A DNA stretch of 64,000 nucleotides from positions 8,248,082-8,312,081 of the forward strand of contig NC_021681.1 in NCBI RefSeq assembly GCF_000247815.1. Direction: 5' to 3'. Below, in pieces: positions 54,601 to 64,000 of this stretch (its first letter is position 1; each line of letters begins with the position of its first letter). The position numbers and the translations under genes are program-made. A model generated the notes under the pieces. It was not told the origin of the DNA. It saw nothing but the letters and a program-made list of their open reading frames with translations, and made no database searches. This DNA is from Ficedula albicollis (Eukaryota; Chordata; Aves; Passeriformes; Muscicapidae).

Positions 54601-56334
54601 TCTTAGAGATGATGCGAAGATAAACATGTAACAGGTTGTAAAATGATGCTTTGATCACAAGCAGAATAAAAGACAGAATATTCTTCTCTATGTGCGTGGG
54701 CTAACTTCATTAGATGCACACATTCCTACATAAAACACGTTGAGGACAGCTTGACCAAAAAGGATAATGTACACAATTAAGACGTTCACAGCTTCCCATG
54801 AAACCTATGGAAGGGAGTGGGAGATCACTTTTTCTCTCACTTTTTGCACTTTCTTCTATCCTGCTCCCTTATGTTTGGAAAGGAGCAGTAAGCAATGACT
54901 TGTTTCTCAACCATCACTGCTTACAGCAGCAAGCTTTCAGCCCCACGTGCACAGACTGCACATACCAAGCTCCAATTCTACCAGAACAGCCCATTTCACA
55001 GAATGAGGTATTTTGGTGTCTGAAAAGGGTCTCTCCTTGAACAAAAGCACCAAGTGTAACTTTCCTGAGTTCAAAGCTCAGCAGTTCCTCTCCCTTAAGA
55101 ACCCCGCTCCCTACTGATGTGAATGTTGCAATTTTCTTTCATCTACTTCCTCAATAACCTGCCATTAAACACCTACTAGTAGTTTTATTACCTCAGTTCT
55201 GAGCTTGCGGCCTACAGAGAGAGAAAGAGCACAGATGTACTACAAAAACTTCACCCAAATGCCATAAAGCCATATCCCAAGGCTAGCAGGCACTGAATTG
55301 TAGCAGTTTTAAGGCACTTTAAAGGATGGCAGAGGCAGAGTGTCAGTTTTTCATTACTGGTTCAAATTAGGAGGGGTGGGGGAGAATGGAAAGGGGAAAA
55401 AAAAACAGGAAATAAATAGATGCAATAAAGTCTCTGGCATGTAGGCATCCATGAGTGAAAACAGCCCTTTATAAAACTACAGCACATGAGTACTCAGATA
55501 TCAAAGATACACAATGCCCAGGGTTTCATTGAAGATGCCTTCTTGCCCACAGCAGGGTTTACTTTCCACTCCCCATGATTTGAATTTAAATGGATCTTGT
55601 TTACTCAAGGGGTCTTTCACTGACTGAAAAATATACCCACAGTTTGTACATTATCTCAGCTAAATTCAAATAACATATTTAAATTTAATTACTTGAAGCT
55701 TAGGGGTTTTCATGCTTTTCTTTATTCCCTCAATTGCACACAACACTTATTTGTTCTTATCAATGGCTATGTGCTTTGTCAAGCATCAAAATTAAATGCT
55801 TGAAAGCACTAATGATGTTACTGTGATTAAGGGTTTTTACCTTCCAGGGTAGATACTAAAAGCCTACTCCATTTTTAATTATTTAAAAAAATAAAAAAAT
55901 ATTTCTGAGAATCTAACACTGAAGAAGAGTCCTCTTAGAAATCAAAACATGAAAATAAAAGGTCATCCATTAAAAAAAAAATCTTCTTTTGATTAGGACA
56001 CAATGTATTTAAGGGAACCTGGAAAGGAAACATTTCAGGTTTTCTGTTTGACTATTTGTCTTGTAATACTGTGGGTGTTTACAGGAGATTTTATAAATTA
56101 TATTTGTAAATAAACTCACAGCAGGAAAAGGATATGCAACACAATGAATCAAATATGGTTTTAATGATTTTAAAGGTCCATGCTCTGGGCTCTGATCAGA
56201 TTCTGATAATTTTATACATGAAAGAGGAGATCTTAATTGACTAGCTGTCACATGGACTTCAAATTGAGGGAAGAGAGGAACATCCAACCCTCTTTAGTTA
56301 CACGTACCAGAATAAATTAAAAAGAGGGCAGTTC

Positions 56335-56855
56335 TCTTTCACAGAATCACTGATTTGTTGGAGTTGGAAGGGACCTCTGGAGACCATCCAGTCCAATCCC
56401 CTGCCAAGACAGGGTCACCTGGGCAGGTTACATAGAAATTAATCCAAATGGGTTTGGAATGTTGCCAGAAGGAGAGACTCCATGACCTCCCTGGGCAGCT
56501 GTTCCATTGCTGTTCTTCTTCATGCTGAGGAACTGCTTGTATTTTAGTTTTTGGCCATCACTCCTTGTCCCATCATGGGGCACCACTGAAAGGAGCCTGG
56601 CACCATACTCTTGGCAACTCTTTGAGGTATTTGTATGCATTAGTGAGATCTACTCAGTCTTCTCTTCTCCAGACTAACCAGATCCAGCTCCCACAATCTC
56701 TCCTCATAAGAGAGATGCTCCAGACCCCTCATCATCTTTGTGGCATCCACTGGACTCTCTCCAATTGCTCCTTTTCATTTTTGTACTGAGGAGCCCAGAA
56801 CTGGACACAGCACTCCAGATGTGGCCTCATCAGGACCAGGAAACATTTCAGCATG
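56335..56855 (-). mobile_element. CR1 LINE fragment, 5'-truncated
   Basis: On the minus strand the 5' part codes RPHLECCVQFWAPQYKNEKE and then LERVQ, typical of the C-terminal end of CR1 reverse-transcriptase ORF2. The rest matches the well-known 3' part (plus strand: GTTGGAAGGGACCTCTGGAG, then ATCCAGTCCAATCCC). The 3' end at about 56340 has the CR1-type ATTCTGTG terminus. The element is truncated at 5', as most avian CR1 copies are, and its reading frame is broken. It lies in EPHA4 intron 5, on the same strand as the gene. Confidence 0.88.
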
Positions 56856-59214
56856 ACCAAGTTCCAAACATATGCAAAGCATATGTACAAGCCATGTATG
56901 CCCATCAGGATAAGCACAGGAAAGGCTCCTGCAGATGTGTGAGGCGATGTGCACCCCCAGATTTGATGTCTGTGCAGTCTGAAGAGCCAAGCTGGAGTCT
57001 GGCATTCCCATTCCTCACTGTCAGCACGACAGCTACGCCTTCTCCGAGCGACCTGCCAGAGTCTGCGGGCTGCCTGAGCACTTTAAAAACCAACCACATG
57101 CATATTTGGGGCTTTTTTCATTATTCCCTCTGTAAAAGTGGAGAAAACATTTGTGCTAGTGATGATTGGGCCAGGTTAGGACTTGGACAAGGATCTAGAG
57201 GATCTTGCTCAAGCGAGCCATGGAAGCTTCCCAAGGCATTCCCGAGCGCTGCGCCTTCCCACCGTCTGCCTGTCCCTCCCCCAGGAATGAGGCTGCCAGG
57301 AACACCTCCCAGCCTGCAGAGCCATGCCAACACTCAGGCCAGCACCTCGGTGTCTGAAGCAGAGTCTTTAAACCTCCTGTGCCCGTGGAGTAAAGCGCCC
57401 CAGGTTACCCACCCACACATGGAAATCCTGGCCAGGCAGAGAAGCAGGGTGACAGCTGAGCTTGGCCTCTCTCTCCCAATCCCTTTAACCAGCCCTAACC
57501 CTGCTGAGCTGAACTTCCTCTCCTTGTTGGTAGAAATTACACTGCTGAGGGAAAGCACCAGCTTGGCCACAGGATATTCTCACAGGACGCCTTCATCCCA
57601 AAGTAACAGGCACGAGGGATCTGCCCTTACTTTTTCCAGGCTCTGCAACCCAGTCACAGACCTCTGAGAAAAACAAGTGACAGGCTCTCAAACCTAGGGA
57701 CCAGCTCACACCAGTTATTTGTAATGATGTGTTCATAAAGAAAGGGGCTAGAAAATGAGATTTTAAAGACTGTTAACACGGTATTATTATGTTTTAAACA
57801 TTTCCTCTGTTTTAAAGTTTTCATTTCTTGCCTCTCCCAAAAGAACCTGTGCTGCAAATCTTGCCAAACCACAAAAGCTGGCTCTGACTTGCATCAAATC
57901 AAAGCTTGAAGGAAAACCCAGGCTCTCAGCAGCAACAAATAGTAGTAGCTGAGGATTATTAGAGTGCTGTACTTCTACCACCTAAGTCCAGCTTCATTTC
58001 TTGGCAACTTGCAGTGGCTGCTGAGGATCCACAAAGAGCCTGTGTATTTTCTGGGCTGCACATCCAGTTCTGTGTCACTTTTAGCACAGACTAATTCAAC
58101 ATACCAGAACTGCTCTAATTTAGATCAAAACTATTATAGGAGCTGAGATGTGACCGCAGTTCCCTGTGGTTTACAGCAGAAATGAAGGGGGGATGAGGAG
58201 GATTTTGCAAGCCAGGAGATGGCTTGTTCTGCTGATCAGAGGGCCAGCTCTTGACAGCAATACATTATTTTCAGGTACTGGCTCCTCCAATTTTGAAGGC
58301 GAAATAATGATGTCAGCTTATGCAATGCAGGCCTGGAATTAGTCCAAAGATCTGAATCTGCAACCTACAATCCCAAAAATTGCCTTAAACCGAAAGATTA
58401 TAGAATCTACATAGCATTTAGCAAGAGATTTGTATTGTAACTCAAGCATGGGGTCTGTTTCATCTGAAAACTGCTTGTTTTCTTTCTGCTAGCTTGCTAA
58501 GAAATCCTGTTGGCATGTTCTGACAAGGGTAACTTAATAGTTGCCAACAGAAACATGGCAGAATACTGTGTATTTCCTGTATGTATGAATGCCAGTTTAA
58601 AACAAACAGGAAAACAAGCCTTTCAGTTGGAAGGCAATTTATAAAATCTATCTGAACATCACAACCGCTTAAAAAACCCCAGCATCAAAACATTTCTAAA
58701 TGCTAGAATGATTAACATGGAAGAGTGAACATACTTTGAGCTGTGAGCTGCTCCAGAAACTCCAGAGCTATAAGTAATTTGTTAAGATGGGGAATTAGTC
58801 AGCAGCTGTCTGACCCGAGCAGGTTTGGAGCCGCTGGTCACAAAGCAGGTCACGTTGAAGTTACTCTTCCCTTTAGTTGAGCTTGGAACCTGACCCAGTA
58901 TAAACAACCATAAATTTTGTAGCCTAAAGAAGCCAACAGTGATGCTCCACTGCATTATACTGGCTTGAGAGAAGCAGAAAAAATAGGCCAGGCAATCCAT
59001 GTGAAGAGAGACTGCTGTGGTCCAGAGCTGTCTCACTTAGAGGTGGGACTGAATTTTGGGACCTTGTGGGGAGGACGTGCTGTAATCATCCTCTTACTCC
59101 CCAGATGCTGGTCCAAGCAAGCACAGACCACCAGAAACCCCTGGTGCTGTGACACAATGTACAGCACCCCTGAGGACAGTGGCTCTGGGGGAGCTGAAAG
59201 GAGGAATTAGAGAC

Positions 59215-59308
59215 CATAACCCCTAGTAATTAAAGCAGATAATAATGTTGGAAATGGAGCACATAACTCCTAGTTATTAAAGCAGATAATAATGTTGGAA
59301 ATGGAGCA
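59215..59308. repeat. 47-bp tandem duplication in EPHA4 intron 5
   Basis: Two copies containing TAAAGCAGATAATAATGTTG and GAAATGGAGCA, at about 59215-59261 and 59262-59308, with a few differences. Confidence 0.92.
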
Positions 59309-62300
59309 TTCCCCAACAGTTCACAATAAGTAGTCTGGAGCAAAATGCCCCACTTAGCATCTTTCCCTCAGGGCAACTCTGCCTTACCCCCACGCCCTGC
59401 TGTTCCTCCCAGGGAGCCAGAAGGAGCCACCAGTTAATTCCTCCCCAGAAAGAGCCTGTCTTTCACCCCTGCAGTGCTGCACAGGAGGAGGATCTGCTGA
59501 GCTGCCCTTTCTAAAGGAACTCCACTCCCCCTAGCCCCTTCCACCAGGAAATCACAGCTACCCTTAAAGAAACAACACTTATCCTCAAATGGGACCCCAA
59601 TCCCATTCTCTAAGCATTTCCTCAAGTCAAACAACCATCCAGCTACTCCTCCTTCATCCTGCCATCCTCCTGCCCACAGTGAAGACATTTGCACACAGTC
59701 ATGAGTCAACACACAGGAAGGGAAAAGCTGTTCTTAAATTGTACAGAACCAATGAAATTACTTACTGTATCTGTGCCCTGCAAACCATTTGTTGTATGCA
59801 GCTTTCAAACCTTTTACAAGAGTGTTTCAATAATCCATAAAACAGCATAAAAAACATTGTAATAGCCCAAAGGGGCAACCCTTTGTCTCACAGGGCATAG
59901 GACAGCTCTCACCTGATGCCCCATGTCTGTATCTATTAACAGCCTAATTCCTGCTCCCTGGTCCTTTCTTACGCTTACCACCAAGTCACCTGAGCATGTG
60001 TTACCCCAACAGTTACGGCATAAAGCTCAATCCATTATGGGGCAAATGTGTGATTTGGCACCCAAGGCAACACATCTCCTAATGCTGCCCCTCTTGGCTC
60101 TCACATAGTTACTTCTTATTTACTTGAAACATGGATGTCTAGATGATGTATATACATGTGCTAAATAACGTCCTTTGTCACTTATCTTCAGCATTAAGAA
60201 TATTAGATTTTGTAAAAAGTGCTGCTTAAAAGCCTTTTTAAAATCCAGACAAACAGAAGCCTCTGCCCTATTTGCCACTTAGATGGAAATACTGAAGTAT
60301 CTTCTAAACAAAATAAAAAAATAAATAAATGGCATGACTCATTCTTCTAAAGCAGCATTCGCTATTTTAATAAATAGATTTGGCCACATTGCCTCATCCT
60401 GGCTTCTGAAGTGCTTCAGTAATAGCAGAGACTTAGACTCTGCCATTTGGGTTTCTCAGATCAATCATCCAAAGTCAGGGAAAAAAAAAAAAAAAAGTAA
60501 TAAAATTATAAACATTTTACTTCCACTGTGATCCATGGCCCCAACAGCAACTGCAGGCTGGGTCTCAACCATGCCCTCCTGAGCCTGCAGCACCCAACAG
60601 GATCCAAACCCAGGACTCACTCAACTGTAGAAATCACAACTCTCATCTTAACACTCGAGAACATAACTTGCTTCAAAGCCACCAAAGGTGAGCAACTTCA
60701 GCCATACTTAGTTTGAGCTCCATCACACAGGATAGGCTGGTGCAGAAGGTTTCCATTTACATATTTACATTTCAGCTGAACAGGCTATAAATTTTAATTA
60801 CAGTTGATACTCAGAGCTTTCAGTTGGAATTCTGGTGAAGTACCTCCTGTACAAAGGTTAGATGGATTTGACATGATACAATCTCTGTCTCTGTGCTGAT
60901 GAGAAATGCTTGAGACTGAATCAAGGTTTGGGTTTTCTGGGCTCAGGTTAGTAGCACTTTGTGAAGGACACTGCTCTGACAGCACTTGGAGATCCTCATT
61001 CTTCCAGGATGCTGCAAGACACTCTGCCATACTCCCCCATCAAAGTGTCTCTTCTCCAGGGAACAAAGATACTCTGTGCTTTTGGAAAGTACACAGAGAA
61101 TCAGACTGCAGCACTTAACTCACACTTGGAGCTCTCCCACCAGGCCCTTTCACTGGAACTGAATTAAACCCCCTTTCCTTCACCCACAACAGGCAAATTT
61201 GTTCAGGAAATTAAAAATCATTAATAGACCCGATGAGAGAGAAAAACCTCTGCCACAGTGTTGCTGCAAAAGGCAAAATTACCTATGTTTGCCATTCATT
61301 AAAGAAAAAAAAATGATGAGGTACAAACTGGGGAAGAGTCCTAAGCTTCCTGAAACACATAAACCTTAAAATTAAAATCTTAGTTCATGATGTCAGTAGC
61401 CAATTACATCATAGGTGGCACATAATTAAACTTATAAAGGGGTTTCGTTATTTGGGTTTTATGCTGGATACTGAAAACCAGTGCATTATTTGTTTTAAAA
61501 TTGTGTCAATTGGAAAAATCCCAAGTGGAGTCAGCAATTAAATATTAAAGGTGGCTACTTCAGTGTAAAACACTGCAAAGAATAATTGGTTTCCTGTGCA
61601 ATGCAAGAGCCATAACAAAGTCTGAAAAATTTCAATCCTAAAAATAAATAAATAATTTTTTAAAAAAATTTAACCTTGTGAGGTTATGAGGATATTGAAC
61701 TGTACAAAGACCAGCCAGATTTCTGTCCTGGGAGGGTACTGAGCTACAGTCTGGGCAAATAGAAGCCCATGAAAACAATAATTTGTGCAGCAGTCAAACA
61801 GACTGGTCTGTATTCTGAGTTTGGACCTTTGTTTCCAATCCCATATTCCAGCAGACAGCAGGCACTGACAGGAGCCCAGCCCAGCTCCTGGGATGATTTC
61901 TCCAGCAGCCTTTCCTCCCTGCTGTGGCCAGGGCTCCTAAGGGTACTGCAGTTGGAACTGAGACCTGCACAGGATATGGACTGAAAGTTAAAACCATCTT
62001 CCTCCAAAACCTGCAATGCAACAATCATTTCTTATTGCAACAGCACGCAAAGAATTTTTCAATGTTATTTCTCTCCTCCCTGTAAGGTTCACTGTTATGG
62101 TTTTAGTTCATTTTTGTCATCAAGGTCCAAATATTTTATCATCTTCTCATTTAATCCAGGTGAAGCTGGTACCTTCCATTTAAGGATCACTCAGACCAAA
62201 AATAAGATAGGGAATCCCTGTGCTACAGAGCCCTTCTAACCTACAGCTTTGTCAGTGCAACAAATATGAATGCAAATATTCTTTGGTTAAAGAAAAATGC

Positions 62301-64000
62301 CACTTGTGCAAGCAGTGCTGAGAAGTCTCCTTCTGAGCCAATCCACCCTTTTCACACTGTTTTTTCCCAGTCCTTCCACAATTGCAGCTTTAACCTTCAG
62401 CACGGGCAGCAGTGAAAGCAAGAGGCTCTTGCAAAGGCACCACTGGGTCTGCACCCCCTGTCTGGAGTGCCACGGAGAGCCACAAAGCCCTGCAGCTCCT
62501 CCAGGACTGCCCTGGCTGCTCCATCCCCGAGTGCCCAGGGAGCTGGGAAAACACGGGATTTAACACTCAGCCACTTACACATTCCAGTCACTTTCTGCCT
62601 TATTTATGTGCATGCACAATATCCTGATAAACTATAAGGGAGGCTGTGGCTACTCCATCTGCATTCCCTTTTGTGCTGGGAAGATAAATTGGGGCTGATT
62701 CAGAGGACAGATTTAAAGAACGCAGTCTGTTACCGAGACAAGCGCAATCTTCCCAGGGAGCCCTTGTACGGGCTGTCTCCAGATCATGCCTTGATTTGTT
62801 TGCTAAAATAAATGGGACAGCACACAAAACTCAATTCATATACGAGACACCTCTTCCAGCCCACTATACTTTCCTATTTTTTGCTTAGTCAAAACTGTCT
62901 TGTTCTATTATCTCTTGATAAGACCGCTTAACGGCAACATGGAAAATTAAAAATAAAATAAAATAAAAAGCTAATTAAAAATTTCAGTGCTTTCCTTTTA
63001 GCCTTCGGTGATCTATGGAATTGGAACACATTTATAGCCAAAGCATATTACAGTTTAAGGGTATTTCTGACTGTAATAATCCATTGATACTTTTAATGGA
63101 TTTTAATACAGACAAAAGCAAAGATATTTTATGGAGCACTAGAAGAATTTAATAAAAAAGTCAGAATCAGTCAATTGTCTTTAAAAGACTAGGTGATAGA
63201 ATTCAATAGCAGGGATAAAAATCCTAATAAACTCTGCAGGAACAGTTCAGAAGGCTGAGACAAAAGCTATAATTTCCTTTTAAATTAACAGTAGGATTTT
63301 TCCATAAGGGATGGTTTGAAATACAAATGACCACAGGAATAAAATACAAACGCTTGAGCTTCCTACATCTCTTTTGACTGCATTTAAAAAAAGCAAATAA
63401 CCAAACCGTGGTCACCTTTTGTTATCGACAGTTTCCAAACCACAACTTTCAGAGTCCCCGAATCCGTTCTCAGAGTGCACTCAGAGTTCTGGGGCTCTGG
63501 TTGCTGAATTTAGTAATGAAGGCAGATTACCTTAATCTAAGGAGACGCCATGAAATCCTTCAAGTGGATGCAGAGAGAGCTACGCCTTTGCCCACTTTGT
63601 TCGGGAGGGGAAGCCCACTGGAGCCCTGCCACGACAATCAAGCGCTCCCTGCACACCAGTTCACACGTGGGGCTAAATCTGAAGTGACATTTCTCAATGA
63701 AAGAAGCAGTATTCACTGGTCTGCTCAGCATTTTGATGTCCACCAGAATCTGGCAAACATGATTATAGGGAGGCAGCAGGCATGCCACAGCTCTATTTAG
63801 CCCTCACGGTTTAGAGCAATGCTATGCAACACATAAATAAAATATAACGGGCTGCCTTGGGCTGGCATCCTGGGAGTGGGATTTCATGCATATGGATGGA
63901 CTTGACACACATTTCACTAGGACCGAGTATCTGAACCAGAAGGGGCTGCTTCACCCACCCTTTGGGGTCAGTTCAGCATCCTGCCCTCCAAACTATGAGC

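Noticed and set aside
56738..57667. 309-codon plus-strand frame
   Set aside because: It starts inside the CR1 fragment on the wrong strand, and the downstream part resembles no known protein.

Overview
This window is vertebrate nuclear DNA, almost certainly from a bird. A CR1 LINE fragment, intronic avian-style minisatellites and an LTR-like insertion all fit that, and a songbird is a guess. There are no prokaryotic gene signals. The only gene I can support is the 3' half of EPHA4, an ephrin receptor tyrosine kinase, on the minus strand. Twelve coding exons (6 to 17 in the usual EphA numbering, which is inferred) run from 51601 down to the stop codon at 27358. Every intron is GT-AG, every junction keeps phase, and the exons give 546 complete codons. 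Counting back from a 986-residue protein, the catalytic residues fall at K653, D746, D764 and Y779, which are the known EPHA4 positions. The gene looks intact and functional. Exons 1 to 5 (signal peptide, ligand-binding domain, Cys-rich region, first fibronectin domain) lie beyond 64000.

Layout: 1-20.3 kb is intergenic DNA downstream of EPHA4, with no recognisable coding exon. It holds tandem duplications, a 20-bp minisatellite and a 465-G homopolymer. 20.3-27.36 kb probably contains the EPHA4 3' UTR, with several candidate poly(A) signals and a 1573-G homopolymer. 27.36-43.2 kb holds the SAM, kinase and juxtamembrane exons. 48.2-51.6 kb holds the transmembrane exon and the second fibronectin domain. 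51.6-64 kb is part of a large intron 5 with a CR1 fragment.

The most unusual observation is at two neighbouring exons. In intron 14 and in intron 15 a long tandem array sits immediately downstream of the splice donor, and a second copy of the exon end plus its donor lies on the far side of the array. In intron 14 the array is about 145 copies of GGGAA. The duplicated exon fragment could even be spliced as an in-frame 48-nt mini-exon repeating 16 kinase residues. In intron 15 the array is about 30 units built on CACCTGCACTGTG, and each unit resembles a splice donor on the sense strand. A CpG-rich LTR-like insertion also lies only about 25-35 bp inside intron 7. The two giant poly-G runs are most likely assembly artefacts. 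Many spurious long reading frames in the window come from these repeats.
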